Assembly: GCF_006376615.1 (NCBI RefSeq)
Contig: NZ_VEXQ01000003.1
Span: forward strand, 308,013-372,012
Reading direction: 5' to 3'
From: Buttiauxella sp. B2
Lineage (GTDB): Bacteria; Pseudomonadota; Gammaproteobacteria; Enterobacterales; Enterobacteriaceae
DNA length: 64,000 nt
Positions 1 through 9,751 of this stretch are shown here, piece after piece; positions within the stretch are counted from its first letter, which is position 1, and the number at the start of each line of letters is the position of its first letter. The notes beneath the pieces were generated by a model that saw only the letters and a list, made by a program, of their open reading frames with translations, did no database searches and was not told the DNA's origin. The position numbers were made by a program, and so were the translations under genes.

Positions 1-2355
1 ACGAGCGTGTGCGCCAATGGCACCTGCAGCAAACAGGTTCATGTCCGAGTTGATATCGGCGGTGGCCTGGAAACCCTGCACACCTTCAGCAAACACCGCG
101 TAGTTACGATAAGTCACCGGGTTATTGTCACTACCACCGGCATCTCCGGCAGCCCCAACGGTAATCACGCCAGAATTTGTTGAAGTGACCGCCGCAGCCT
201 TGGTCGATGCGAGCACGTTGATGGCAGCGTTATTGTCACCAAAAACGTTAATACGACCGTTATTCGTTACATTGTTGGTATCAATAACGGACAGTCCGTA
301 GTTGGCCGCCGCTGCGCCACCCGCTAACTGCCCAAGCACGTTAATGACGCCAGTAACGCTGTTGGTGACTGCCCCCGTCGCACCACTCACCAATATGCCT
401 ACGGCATTGCGGGTTTGCCCACCGAGAGTAATCGTCCCGTTGTTAGTGACGGCTCCGCTACTGCTGGTATGAATGCCTGCCGACTGCTGTGCGCCGCCGA
501 CCATGAGCACTGGTGAGTAGATTTTTGTGGCGGTAATCGGTGTGCTACCAATGAAAATATTGCCGGAATTGGTGTTGGCGAAGGTTGATGCATCGGCTAT
601 ATCGACGGCATAACCCGAGGCGCGTCCGTCAACATTAAAGCTATTGCCAACCACCGCAATGGTGCCGCTGTTGCTCGCGGTTGTAGTCCCTTGAGCCCGC
701 AAACCGTAGGCATTAGCGGAGCTGCCATCGGTTAGCGCAACGTTAATATATCCTTCGTTGGTGAGTGTGCTGGCACCATCACCCTGGATTGCGGTGCTGC
801 CCTGGTTATGCACATTTTGATTGGTGCCATCTTTTTCGATGAACAGGCCTGCGTTGATTGTTCCGGTATTGAGCGCGGTAGCGTTGGTGGTTCGCATCCC
901 AACACCGGAAGGGCTGGCACTGGAACTGCGCCAGATGTTAATTGTCCCGTTGTTGGTCAACACGGCATTGGTATCGCCGCGCATCACGGCAGAGGCTCCG
1001 TCTACGGCCAGGCTACCTTCAGCGGTTACCGTACCTGTCGCGTTAGCACCTGTGGCATAAATAATATCGAGATTACCGGTGCCCAGCGTGGCGTTATTGT
1101 TATGAGCCAGGCCGTCGTCCCAAACGTGATAGGTCAAATCAACCCGGTTATTCACTTCATCACCCAACAAACTTTGAATGATGCCGTTGTAGGTATTTTG
1201 CGCGATGGTGCTGGAATCAATCACCACACTGCCGTAAGCCGGGGGAAGTTGTACGCCACCCGTGAGCCAAAGCTGCACCTGGCTTTGACGGCCAGCATAG
1301 GCGCCTTGCCCCAGTAAGAAATCATTCACCGTTGCAATATCTAGCGCTGAATTAATGGGAAAGGTGATGGAGGTTTGTACTGGATCCAAAATGACCTGCT
1401 GCCCAACCTGAATGTAGTTAGGTAGCGTAATGCTATCGTTGTATTTGGAGCTGACCGCAGTCTCGTTTTGCAAATCAGTTGCAATTACTAAGGCAGGCAT
1501 AAAGTGAATATAGTTATCTGACTGCCAGTTCACGTGGCTATCAGCAGTGCTTGTCCCTTGTGCCCTGGCAAGCGTTGAGTTTTTCGCCAGTAGTTCAATT
1601 GTGTTTGCCGCCGCGGATATTGGCGTTGTTCCGGCAGTATCCGCCCCGATATTAATATTGGCCGTGCCGCCTTCAGGGGCGATATCAACAATGCCGAAAT
1701 TGTTATAGATGCGGAAAGAGTGGGAGTCGTAAATATTTAGCGGTAGATCGCCCACCAATGACGTACCAGGGGCTGAAAAAGTGCTGGAATCATACACTTT
1801 GATAACCGAGTCGCTTCCTTCAAGCCCGGGAACTACAACGTTGAGTTCCTGGTTTTGCTGCGGCACTGAAGGGTTGGTGGAATAGCTAAAGTTATCAATA
1901 TTGGCGGAGGTAATGGGCGTTATAACACCTTGAGAATCGGTTGCCTGGATAAATGTAATTCTTGGCCCCGTACTGCTTGCCAGCCCATCACGAACCAACA
2001 TCTGCGTGGCGCTGCCGTTAACGCCCGGGGCAATCTGTGGGATTGGCCCGAGGATATTGAGCGTAGTACCTGGGGCATAGTGATTGAGCGCGGGGGTGTT
2101 ATCTATGGTGAAAGCAAAACCGGTATCAATCACTTGATCGTAGTTAACCAGGACCGGAAATCCATAAGAAGGATAAGCGTCGGCCCAGTTGATATCGTCA
2201 GCAAAAGCGGGAAGTGCTGTGAGAAATAAAGAGGCACTCAGCAATGCTGTTTGTGTTGCCCGGCCTTTGCATTTTTTTCGTGTTTTCGTCGTCTCTGGGG
2301 CGACAACGAATGCATTTTGGCTTGGGTTCCATACCAGACGATAGATACGATTCAT
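1..2355 (-). CDS. Autotransporter adhesin, N-terminal part (3' end outside window)
   Basis: The frame is open from an ATG at 2355, preceded by a GGAG ribosome site, to the left edge (785 codons, no stop), so only the N-terminal part is visible. The protein starts MNRIYRLVWNPSQNAFVVAP, the extended signal peptide region typical of large type V secreted proteins, then basic residues and a hydrophobic segment ending LTALPAFA, a likely signal cleavage site. The rest is low in charge and full of Asn, Thr and Gly with recurring NNGTINV- or NEGYINV-like units, as in beta-helical passengers. Expected role: export of a surface-exposed adhesin-like passenger. No beta-barrel is visible because the C-terminus lies outside. 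The DUF4239 gene lies 69 bases upstream on the same strand. The substrate is unknown. Confidence 0.85.
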   Translation of the reverse strand, partial: MNRIYRLVWNPSQNAFVVAPETTKTRKKCKGRATQTALLSASLFLTALPAFADDINWADAYPSYGFPVLVNYDQVIDTGFAFTIDNTPALNHYAPGTTLNILGPIPQIAPGVNGSATQMLVRDGLASSTGPRITFIQATDSQGVITPITSANIDNFSYSTNPSVPQQNQELNVVVPGLEGSDSVIKVYDSSTFSAPGTSLVGDLPLNIYDSHSFRIYNNFGIVDIAPEGGTANINIGADTAGTTPISAAANTIELLAKNSTLARAQGTSTADSHVNWQSDNYIHFMPALVIATDLQNETAVSSKYNDSITLPNYIQVGQQVILDPVQTSITFPINSALDIATVNDFLLGQGAYAGRQSQVQLWLTGGVQLPPAYGSVVIDSSTIAQNTYNGIIQSLLGDEVNNRVDLTYHVWDDGLAHNNNATLGTGNLDIIYATGANATGTVTAEGSLAVDGASAVMRGDTNAVLTNNGTINIWRSSSASPSGVGMRTTNATALNTGTINAGLFIEKDGTNQNVHNQGSTAIQGDGASTLTNEGYINVALTDGSSANAYGLRAQGTTTASNSGTIAVVGNSFNVDGRASGYAVDIADASTFANTNSGNIFIGSTPITATKIYSPVLMVGGAQQSAGIHTSSSGAVTNNGTITLGGQTRNAVGILVSGATGAVTNSVTGVINVLGQLAGGAAAANYGLSVIDTNNVTNNGRINVFGDNNAAINVLASTKAAAVTSTNSGVITVGAAGDAGGSDNNPVTYRNYAVFAEGVQGFQATADINSDMNLFAAGAIGAHAR

Positions 2356-2424
2356 ATAAAAACTCCAGACGTAATGTAAAAATTAAAACCCCCAGAAATA
2401 GTGATGAATAGAAAGGGCGATTCA

Positions 2425-3216
2425 CTATTGCTGAGTGGTTAATACCTTATTTTCAGTTTGAATTGAGGATTTAAGGAGTAATAAATTTTGTGGTTCAATA
2501 CGTATTAACCCACCGCGTGGGCTGGCAATATCTGCAACCATTGAAAGTGCAACAGCAATGATGGCCGGTAAAATAAAGAGATAGACTTTATTGCTCTTTT
2601 TACTGTGTGAACCATAACCAATGAGAATGTTACATATCACGGCAATGGCAACAAGTAATACCCATGCTGAAGCAGGGAAGCGTTTTATCCACGCTGCCTG
2701 GGTGTAACCTTGGGTGTTGATAACATCATTCATGCCTGCGGCAATTAATGCTGTTACTGGCGTTGTGGATATATGAGTTTCATTTTTAATAACTTGCCAT
2801 AATTGCGTCTGTGAACTAGCTGTTTCCTTATCAAGAGTGGCAAGCTCTTCTTCATCATGTAATTGATAAAACGCAATGCGCAGATCCAGGTATTTTAATA
2901 ATTCATTACGAGCAGTAGTCGCATTCTTTGCAGAAAGCAAATCGATACGTAAATATTCTGTACCAATAGCATTGGCTTCTTCAGACTCATTGTTCTTACG
3001 TTGATCATAATGGCCTACAGCATTGGAAAAGCTGAACCCTATCAACAAACCAAGCAGGGTAAGGGTTGCCGCCTGAACCACGCCAAAATCCTTCAGCGTT
3101 TCCTCATCCAGATGGCCTTTTCGTCGCAGGCAATAAACCCCGATGGCTGAGGCAAGCGGCAATATGATTAGTAACGCAATGAACAGGAATAGCGGGTGGC
3201 CCAACAACATGCTCAT
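2425..3216 (-). CDS. DUF4239 (bestrophin-like) membrane protein
   Basis: 263 residues. Four likely membrane segments sit in two pairs (about residues 8-28 and 50-70, then 185-203 and 213-233). The central soluble part contains EANAIGTEYLRIDLL, followed by a charged helix. This layout and the GVVQAATLTLLGLLIGFSFS stretch fit the DUF4239 family, distantly related to bestrophin channels. The function is not known. Its stop is 69 bases upstream of the autotransporter start on the same strand with no clear terminator between, so the two may be co-transcribed. Confidence 0.7.
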   Translation of the reverse strand: MSMLLGHPLFLFIALLIILPLASAIGVYCLRRKGHLDEETLKDFGVVQAATLTLLGLLIGFSFSNAVGHYDQRKNNESEEANAIGTEYLRIDLLSAKNATTARNELLKYLDLRIAFYQLHDEEELATLDKETASSQTQLWQVIKNETHISTTPVTALIAAGMNDVINTQGYTQAAWIKRFPASAWVLLVAIAVICNILIGYGSHSKKSNKVYLFILPAIIAVALSMVADIASPRGGLIRIEPQNLLLLKSSIQTENKVLTTQQ

Positions 3217-3321
3217 ATATCATCTCTTTTATAATGATAAAGCTGCCGCACTAAGTTTGAACGGTGATTAAATATTTGCACATTTCTGTGAAAAAGGTAG
3301 CTGGTAACAATATTTTTTTAC

Positions 3322-3394
3322 AGTGCAATGGAACTAAAGTGTGGTGCATGAATGTTGATGAAAAAATCAATCACACTTTTAAAACCATTGCACT
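3322..3394. promoter_or_regulatory. Long interrupted inverted repeat in the 350-bp divergent spacer
   Basis: The 3217-3566 gap separates the divergent DUF4239 and alkylsulfatase genes and is AT-rich. It holds arms AGTGCAATGG (3322-3331) plus AAAGTGTG (3336-3343), mirrored by CACACTTT (3372-3379) and CCATTGCACT (3385-3394). The two arms are perfect 10-bp and 8-bp complements with a 28-bp centre. It could be a pair of operators for a dimeric regulator of the divergent promoters, or a cruciform. No known regulator motif was recognised. Confidence 0.5.
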
Positions 3395-3566
3395 ATAGTT
3401 TTAAAAAACAATTGCTCACAAAATTAGCAGGGTATTTCTGAATACCTTCTGATTTTAATGTTTAAAAAACACTTTCGGCATAATATCTGGAATTTTCGAG
3501 TGTGTTTTCTCTGGGTTGCTAAAATTTTTAAGTTGGTCCGTGATATCCCTTAATTAGGTAAGGAAT

Positions 3567-5573
3567 ATGAAAGTGAAAAGTTATACAAGATTAATTCTTG
3601 GGACAAGTTTGCTGCCAGTGTCATTCTGGATTGCGTCGGCAATAGCCGCACCAGAAGAAACCGCAGCGGTTACTTCACCAGGTGATGCAACTGAAGCGAC
3701 AAAACAAGCCAATAATGCAGTTCAGCAATTCCTTCCTTTCTCAAATACACAGGATTTTACTGACGCCAAACAAGGTTTTATTGCCGACTTGCCTAGCCCA
3801 ATCATTAAAGGCGCATCGGGTAATACCGTCATTGATCTTTCCCAGTATGATTTTTTGCATAAAGAAGGTCCTGCTCCTGATACGGTAAACCCTAGTCTGT
3901 GGCGTCAGTCGCAGATTTTAGCTATCCATGGGCTATTTAAAGTTGTCGATGGTATTTACCAGGTTCGTAGCATAGATCTTGCAAACATTACCTTTATCAG
4001 AGGTAAAACGGGCTGGGTTGTTGTAGACCCGCTGACTTCCGCAGAAACGGCAAAAGCGGCATTGGATCTCATTAACGAAAAAGTAGAGAAACTCCCGGTA
4101 ACTGGCGTGCTCTTTACCCACTCGCATGTTGACCACTTCGCAGGTATTCGCGGCATCGTAAATGAAGAGGATGCGAAATCAGGAAAAGTGCCGGTTATTG
4201 CACCTGAAGGCTTTATGGAAGAAGCGGTCAGTGAAAACGTGTTTGCGGGTAACGTAATGAGCCGCCGCGCTTCCTATATGTATGGCAACTTGCTGCCAAA
4301 AGATCCGAAAGGCAACGTGGGTGGTGGGCTGGGACTAACAACAGCTGCGGGTACTATCACACTGTTCAAACCGACGAAACTCATCGAAAAAACCGGCGAG
4401 AAACTGACGATTGACGGCATTGATGTTGTCTTCCAGATGGCACCGAGCACCGAAGCGCCAGCGGAAATGCTGTTCTACTTCCCACAATTTAAAGCCCTTG
4501 ATCTTGCCGAAGATGCCAACCATACCCTGCACAACATTCTGACATTACGTGGTGCCAAAGTGCGTAGCGCGCAGAAATGGGGTAGCACGCTTAATGAAAC
4601 TATTAATATGTGGGGCAAAGAAGCCGTTGTTTCTTTCGGTAGCCACCAATGGCCGCAATGGGGCAATGAAAACGTTGTCAGCCATCTTGAAAAACAGCGT
4701 GATCTCTACAAATACATTAACGATCAAACTCTGCGTATGGCAAATCAGGGGATGACGATGAATGAAATTGCCGAGAAGTTCACCCTACCAGATAGCCTCG
4801 CAAAACAGTTCTACAACCGTGGCTACTATGGCGTGCTCAAACATAACGTGCGGGCAACTTATCAGCTCTATCTGGGCTTCTGGGACGGCAATCCAGCCAA
4901 CTTCGACCCGTATCCGCCGGTTGAAGAAGCGAAGAAATACGTCGAGATGATTGGCGCAGATAAAATGATTCAGACGGCGAAATCGTCATTTGATCAAGGT
5001 GATTATCGTTGGGCGGCAACCGTTGCTAATAAAGTTGTCTTTGCACAGCCAGATAACAAAGAAGCGCGTGAAGTTGAAGCTAACGCACTGGAACAGTTGG
5101 GCTACCAGGCAGAATCTGGTCCGGCGCGTAACTTCTACCTTTCTGGTGCACAGGAACTGCGCGGCGGTGTACATAAAGTGGCAACGCCTAATACCAGTTC
5201 ACCGGATATTATCCGTGGCATGACCACGCCAATGTTCCTCGACTTCCTGGCAATCCACCTCAATGGACCGCGCGCGGGCGACCAGAAATACATCTGGAAC
5301 CTCATTTTCCCGGATACCAAAGAGAAGTTTGTGTTGACCATGGAAAACGGCGTGCTGAACTACAACAAAGATGTTCAGCTCCCGGAGGACAAAGTGGATG
5401 GCACCGTGACGCTTAATCGCACCACGCTTGATGACATCGCTTTGGGCAAACTCAAACTGGGTAATCTGACCGAAAGTGGCGAAGTCACAATCGATAAGAA
5501 CAAAGACAAATTTAAAGCGATGTTGGATAACTTCGATAAATTTGATTTCTGGTTCACTATCGCCGAACCGTAA
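3567..5573 (+). CDS. yjcS: Periplasmic linear primary-alkylsulfatase (YjcS/SdsA1 family)
   Basis: 668 residues, close to E. coli YjcS. It starts at ATG 3567 behind AAGGA. A signal peptide (about residues 1-28, ending AIAA) predicts export to the periplasm. The metallo-beta-lactamase fold carries the zinc motif THSHVDH (His185, His187, Asp189, His190). The C-terminal part matches the dimerisation and SCP2-like regions of SdsA1 enzymes. The family hydrolyses alkyl sulfates such as dodecyl sulfate to alcohol and sulfate. A terminator follows, then a FadL-type channel gene, suggesting uptake and hydrolysis of amphipathic sulfate esters. The true substrate cannot be read from sequence. Confidence 0.88.
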   Translation: MKVKSYTRLILGTSLLPVSFWIASAIAAPEETAAVTSPGDATEATKQANNAVQQFLPFSNTQDFTDAKQGFIADLPSPIIKGASGNTVIDLSQYDFLHKEGPAPDTVNPSLWRQSQILAIHGLFKVVDGIYQVRSIDLANITFIRGKTGWVVVDPLTSAETAKAALDLINEKVEKLPVTGVLFTHSHVDHFAGIRGIVNEEDAKSGKVPVIAPEGFMEEAVSENVFAGNVMSRRASYMYGNLLPKDPKGNVGGGLGLTTAAGTITLFKPTKLIEKTGEKLTIDGIDVVFQMAPSTEAPAEMLFYFPQFKALDLAEDANHTLHNILTLRGAKVRSAQKWGSTLNETINMWGKEAVVSFGSHQWPQWGNENVVSHLEKQRDLYKYINDQTLRMANQGMTMNEIAEKFTLPDSLAKQFYNRGYYGVLKHNVRATYQLYLGFWDGNPANFDPYPPVEEAKKYVEMIGADKMIQTAKSSFDQGDYRWAATVANKVVFAQPDNKEAREVEANALEQLGYQAESGPARNFYLSGAQELRGGVHKVATPNTSSPDIIRGMTTPMFLDFLAIHLNGPRAGDQKYIWNLIFPDTKEKFVLTMENGVLNYNKDVQLPEDKVDGTVTLNRTTLDDIALGKLKLGNLTESGEVTIDKNKDKFKAMLDNFDKFDFWFTIAEP

Positions 5574-5584
5574 CAGTCGTTATG

Positions 5585-5616
5585 AAACCGGGCATCTCAG
5601 GATGTTCGGTTTTTTG
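5585..5616 (+). terminator. Rho-independent terminator after the alkylsulfatase gene
   Basis: An 11-bp stem, AACCGGGCATC with GATGTTCGGTT (two G-U pairs), loop TCAG, is followed by a run of T. It starts shortly after the alkylsulfatase stop and precedes the FadL-like gene, so the latter may depend on read-through or its own promoter. Confidence 0.75.
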
Positions 5617-5638
5617 GCCTGAAAACTGAAGGTCTATA

Positions 5639-6829
5639 ATGAAAAAAACGTTAATTAAAGTGGCTTGCGGCCTGGCTTTGGTCTGTTCGGTACAGGCATC
5701 TGCAAGTGGTTTGTATCTTTATGAAGTGGGCACTGAAGATGTCGGGCTTGCAGGGGCAGGGCAAGCAGCTCGAGCTCAGGATGCCGGGACGATAGTTAAT
5801 AACCCGGCGGGGTTAACACGATTGCCTGGCGATAATCTGACGCTGGGCGGGCAGGCCTTGTATGGCGATGCTCACTATAATCTGGACGGCAGCGGAAAAG
5901 GGCCTGGCAATGTCATTGGCTGGTTTCCAGGCGCCAGCAGTTTCATCAGTCACAGTATTAACGATGACGTAAAAGTTGGTTTGGGTATTTACGGCAACTA
6001 CGGTCTGGGCCTGCATTTTGGTGACTGGGCAGGTAGTCAGCTGATTAAAGACAGTACATTAATTGCGCTAACTTTCCAGCCTGTAATTGCCTGGAAAATT
6101 GGTGATAAGTGGTCGATAGGCGGCGGGCCTGGGATTAACTACGGGTTGTTTTCCCTGAAGCGTGATACGGATGACGGAGAGCAAAAATCGGATGACCACG
6201 ACTGGGCGATCAACGGCAAACTGGGCCTGATGTTTGAACTCAACGACGCCACCCGTTTTGGATTAACCTACACCAGCAAAACAAAGTATGACTTTAACGT
6301 TAAAACTGATGTGACCTTAACCCGTTTGTCGGGCAACCCAACATATTCACTCCCACTCAGTGCCGCAGTCCAAACCCCACAACAACTGATGTTCAGCGCC
6401 TTCCACCAGATAAACAACCAGTGGGCGGTGTTGGGCGATTTAGGCTGGCAAGACTGGAGCGCTTACAGCGATAGCGAAACGTCAGTAGCGAATAGATCGT
6501 TGCAAAGCAAAGAGCGTTTGAAAGATACCTGGCATACGGCGCTCGGCGTGCAATTTCAGGCAACGCCAGAGTTAAGGCTAAACAGCGGTATTGCTTACGA
6601 CAGCAGTTTTTATAAAGACCAGAACAACACGTCTATTACCATGCCATCCGGCGATGCATGGCGGTGGGGAGCTGGCGCGCAATACCAGCTGACAAAACAA
6701 AGCAGCATAGGCGGGGCGTTTGAATATATGAAAATGGCCAGCTCAACGGTGTCAGGTTCAGCATTAGGCGGCACTTATGACCATCCTAACCTCTATTTTT
6801 ATACGGCTAATTACAGCTATTTATTTTAA
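5639..6829 (+). CDS. FadL/OmpP1-family outer-membrane hydrophobic-compound channel
   Basis: 396 residues with a signal peptide (about 1-22, ending ASAS). The mature N-terminus has the family signature GLYLYEVGT...GLAGAGQAARA and NNPAGLTRL, seen in FadL, TodX and OmpP1 proteins. The remainder alternates amphipathic beta strands and ends in an aromatic-terminated strand (NYSYLF), as expected for a 14-strand barrel. It is shorter than E. coli FadL (about 446) and is a paralogue of it. Its position 65 bases after a periplasmic alkylsulfatase suggests passage of long-chain amphiphiles such as alkyl sulfates or the released alcohols. Confidence 0.82.
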   Translation: MKKTLIKVACGLALVCSVQASASGLYLYEVGTEDVGLAGAGQAARAQDAGTIVNNPAGLTRLPGDNLTLGGQALYGDAHYNLDGSGKGPGNVIGWFPGASSFISHSINDDVKVGLGIYGNYGLGLHFGDWAGSQLIKDSTLIALTFQPVIAWKIGDKWSIGGGPGINYGLFSLKRDTDDGEQKSDDHDWAINGKLGLMFELNDATRFGLTYTSKTKYDFNVKTDVTLTRLSGNPTYSLPLSAAVQTPQQLMFSAFHQINNQWAVLGDLGWQDWSAYSDSETSVANRSLQSKERLKDTWHTALGVQFQATPELRLNSGIAYDSSFYKDQNNTSITMPSGDAWRWGAGAQYQLTKQSSIGGAFEYMKMASSTVSGSALGGTYDHPNLYFYTANYSYLF

Positions 6830-6883
6830 GCATCAGGTTTAGGCATAAATTCATGCTATCTCTTTGTATTTATTTTGGAAAAT

Positions 6884-6927
6884 AAAACCACTACGCTAGC
6901 CAATCTTGCTAAGTAGCTGGTTTTTTT
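6884..6927 (+). terminator. Probable terminator after the FadL-like gene
   Basis: AAAACCACTAC and GTAGCTGGTTTT form an imperfect stem (one bulge) with a smaller GCTAGC-based inner hairpin, followed by seven T. The 303-base gap to the iron transporter also holds the Fur box described separately. Confidence 0.6.
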
Positions 6928-7035
6928 CCATTTTCCCTAAGGTTATTTTAATCTTTCTTAACACCTCAATCTGAAACAAGATTTTTATTTTAATAAAGAC
7001 GTCGTTCGCCATATTTTTTGTTTATATTTAAAATT

Positions 7036-7054
7036 GATAACAGTTTTCATTATC
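7036..7054 (+). promoter_or_regulatory. Fur box upstream of the sfuABC-like operon
   Basis: GATAACAGTTTTCATTATC matches the 19-bp Fur consensus GATAATGATAATCATTATC at 14 positions, with both outer half-sites nearly perfect. It lies about 80 bases before the start of the ferric-binding protein gene. Fur-iron(II) repression of the importer when iron is plentiful is expected. This is motif evidence only. Confidence 0.75.
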
Positions 7055-7132
7055 ATTTGTATTTCTCTGTGATTTAATCCGCCTCGCTTCGCATTCTGCT
7101 GTTATGTACTCATTCTTATGAAGGATTAACTT

Positions 7133-8149
7133 ATGAAATTTGGCGTATCGTCCCTGTGCTCAATCGCGATGGTGACTTCCTCTATTTTGCTGACACCCCT
7201 GGCCGGTGCTGCCGATAACAACGAAGGGATTGTGGTCTATAACGCGCAGCATGAAAATCTGGTTCAGTCATGGGTTGACGGCTTCACCAAAGAAACCGGC
7301 ATCAAGGTGACGCTTCGCAACGGCGGAGACAGCGAACTGGGCAACCAACTGGTTCAGGAAGGTAGCGCATCGCCTGCTGATGTTTTTCTGACGGAAAACT
7401 CCCCGGCAATGGTACTGGTCGATAACGCTAAACTGCTTGCACCACTGGATGCTGCAACACTTGAGCAAGTTGCCCCTGCTTATCGCCCTGAACATGGTCG
7501 CTGGATTGGCATTGCTGCCCGTAGCACCGTGTTTGTCTACAACCCAGCTAAGCTCAATGAATCTCAATTGCCAAAATCGCTGATGGATTTGGCTAAACCC
7601 GAGTGGAAAGGGCGTTGGGCTGCTTCCCCGTCAGGTGCTGATTTCCAGGCTATCGTCAGTGCAGTTCTGGCATTGAAAGGTGAAAAAGCGACGCTGGAAT
7701 GGTTGAAAGCGATGAAAACAAACTTTGTTGCTTACAAAGGCAATAGCACCGTCATGAAAGCGGTGAATGCTGGTCAGATTGATGGTGGGGTTATTTATCA
7801 TTATTACCGTTTTGTTGATCAGGCAAAAACGGGTGAAAACAGCAAAAATACCCAACTCCACTATTTCAAACATCAGGATCCAGGTGCGTTTGTCAGCATC
7901 TCTGGTGGCGGCGTGTTGGCTTCAAGCAAACATCAGCAACAGGCTCAGGCCTTCATGAAATGGGTCACTGGTAAATCTGGTCAGGATATTTTGCGCACTA
8001 ATAATGCCTTTGAATATGCAGTAGGCGTTAATGCGGCTTCTAATCCGAAACTGGTTCCGCTAAAAGACCTGGATGCACCAAAAGTTGAGGCGTCATCGCT
8101 CAACAGCAAGAAAGTCATTGATTTGATGACTCAGGCTGGTCTGTTCTGA
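7133..8149 (+). CDS. sfuA: Ferric iron ABC transporter, periplasmic binding protein (SfuA/FbpA type)
   Basis: 338 residues, the same length as Serratia SfuA. It has a signal peptide (about 1-26, ending LAGAA) and the class motif IVVYNAQHENLVQSWVDGF at the mature N-terminus. The IYHYYRF segment carries the tyrosine cluster that coordinates Fe3+ in FbpA-type proteins. It would bind ferric iron in the periplasm and deliver it to SfuB. It is first in a three-gene operon with permease and ATPase and is preceded by a Fur box, which supports iron over the other substrates known in this superfamily. Confidence 0.88.
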   Translation: MKFGVSSLCSIAMVTSSILLTPLAGAADNNEGIVVYNAQHENLVQSWVDGFTKETGIKVTLRNGGDSELGNQLVQEGSASPADVFLTENSPAMVLVDNAKLLAPLDAATLEQVAPAYRPEHGRWIGIAARSTVFVYNPAKLNESQLPKSLMDLAKPEWKGRWAASPSGADFQAIVSAVLALKGEKATLEWLKAMKTNFVAYKGNSTVMKAVNAGQIDGGVIYHYYRFVDQAKTGENSKNTQLHYFKHQDPGAFVSISGGGVLASSKHQQQAQAFMKWVTGKSGQDILRTNNAFEYAVGVNAASNPKLVPLKDLDAPKVEASSLNSKKVIDLMTQAGLF

Positions 8150-8175
8150 TTGTTTAATATTGTGGTGAGTGCCTA

Positions 8176-9750
8176 ATGTCAGTGGTTAATATTACAGAGA
8201 GTACAAACGTTCAGAGCCGTGTTTTACAGCGTCGTCCAGCGTTTACCATGGTAGCTCTGGCGGTCATCTTTTCGATGCTGTCACTGATACCCCCCGCTTT
8301 TGTCATTTTTGTTGGTTTTGACACTGGCTGGGAAACCGTTAAGGCACTCATTTTTCGACCTCGTGTTGCTGAGCTTCTCAGCAACACGCTGTTGCTTGTT
8401 GCTTTTACCGTGCCGATTTGTGTGCTGGTGGGTACGCTGATTGCCTGGTTAACTGAACGAACCACGCTTGCGGGTAGACGTGCATGGTCGATGCTGGCTG
8501 TTGCGCCACTTGCTATCCCAGCGTTTGTGCAAAGCTATGCATGGGTGAGTGCGGTGCCGTCAATACATGGTCTGCCTGCCGGTATTTTTCTTTCAACGCT
8601 CGCCTATTACCCGTTTATTTATCTCCCCGTTGCTGCCGTGCTACGTCGCCTCGATCCCACGCTGGAAGATGTTGCCGCTTCGTTAGGCACACCACCCTGG
8701 GCCATTTTTTTCCGCATCGTTCTGCCTCAGCTAAAGTTGCCGGTTTGGGGCGGTGCGTTGTTAGTTTCATTGCATTTACTGGCTGAATACGGCCTGTATG
8801 CAATGATCCGTTTTGATACATTCACAACCGCAATCTATGACCAGTTTCAGTCAACGTTCAGCGGGCCGGCAGCCAATATGTTGGCTGGCGTGCTGGCACT
8901 TTGCTGCCTGGTCATTCTGGCCATTGAAGGGGGCACTCGCGGTAAGGCTCGCTACGCCCGAGTAGGTGCCGGAGCCTCACGCGAACAAAAACGATGGCAA
9001 CTTAATGCACCGCTGCATACTGCCGGGCAGCTATTTTTGCTCGCTGTGGTGTTACTGGCGTTAGTGGTGCCGTTAGCGGTGTTGTGTCGTTGGTTGTGGT
9101 TGGGCGGAATAGAAAACTGGAACCATGCCGACTTGTGGCTTTCCCTGCAACAGACGTTGCTGCTTGCCTGCGGCGGTGCGTTATTAATTATCGCCGCAGG
9201 GATCCCCATCGCGTGGTTATCCGTACGCCATCCACGCCCGCTATTTCGCGTGCTCGAAGGCTGCAACTATTTCACCAGTTCACTGCCCGGAATTGTGGTT
9301 GCTCTGGCGCTAGTGACGGTCACCATTCATTATCTGCGGCCTATTTATCAGACTGAAATCACACTGTTTCTCGCCTATCTGCTGATGTTTACGCCTCGAG
9401 CCCTAATCAATCTGCGTGCCGGTATTGCTCAAGCCCCCGTTGAGTTGGAAAACGTCGCCCGCAGTTTAGGGAAAACACAGGCCAGGGCCATATGGAGCGT
9501 AACTCTGCGGCTTGCAGCACCTGGGGCTGCGGCGGGTGCTGCGCTTGTCTTTCTCGGTATCACCAATGAGCTGACCGCAACGCTTTTGCTTTCACCGCTG
9601 GGCACGCGAACGCTCTCGACCGGCTTCTGGGCGTTAACCAGTGAAATTGATTACGTCGCCGCAGCCCCCTACGCATTACTCATGGTGCTTATTTCGCTGC
9701 CGTTGACCGGTATTCTCTATGTACAGTCACAAAAACTAGCAGGTTTGTAA
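8176..9750 (+). CDS. sfuB: Ferric iron ABC transporter permease (SfuB/FbpB type)
   Basis: 524 residues with about twelve membrane segments arranged as two homologous halves. Each half carries an EAA-type loop for ATPase contact: [20 protein letters not shown] near residues 163-182 and [19 protein letters not shown] in the second half. This fused double-permease form is typical of SfuB and FbpB. It lies 26 bases after sfuA and 1 base before sfuC, so it is one transcription unit. It forms the inner-membrane channel for periplasmic ferric iron. Confidence 0.88.
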   Translation: MSVVNITESTNVQSRVLQRRPAFTMVALAVIFSMLSLIPPAFVIFVGFDTGWETVKALIFRPRVAELLSNTLLLVAFTVPICVLVGTLIAWLTERTTLAGRRAWSMLAVAPLAIPAFVQSYAWVSAVPSIHGLPAGIFLSTLAYYPFIYLPVAAVLRRLDPTLEDVAASLGTPPWAIFFRIVLPQLKLPVWGGALLVSLHLLAEYGLYAMIRFDTFTTAIYDQFQSTFSGPAANMLAGVLALCCLVILAIEGGTRGKARYARVGAGASREQKRWQLNAPLHTAGQLFLLAVVLLALVVPLAVLCRWLWLGGIENWNHADLWLSLQQTLLLACGGALLIIAAGIPIAWLSVRHPRPLFRVLEGCNYFTSSLPGIVVALALVTVTIHYLRPIYQTEITLFLAYLLMFTPRALINLRAGIAQAPVELENVARSLGKTQARAIWSVTLRLAAPGAAAGAALVFLGITNELTATLLLSPLGTRTLSTGFWALTSEIDYVAAAPYALLMVLISLPLTGILYVQSQKLAGL

Positions 9751-9751
9751 A

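Noticed and set aside
808..1317. Long plus-strand frame of 169 codons
   Set aside because: It lies antisense within the autotransporter, whose minus frame is open throughout and has clear passenger repeats. The plus frame has no ribosome site or recognisable domain.
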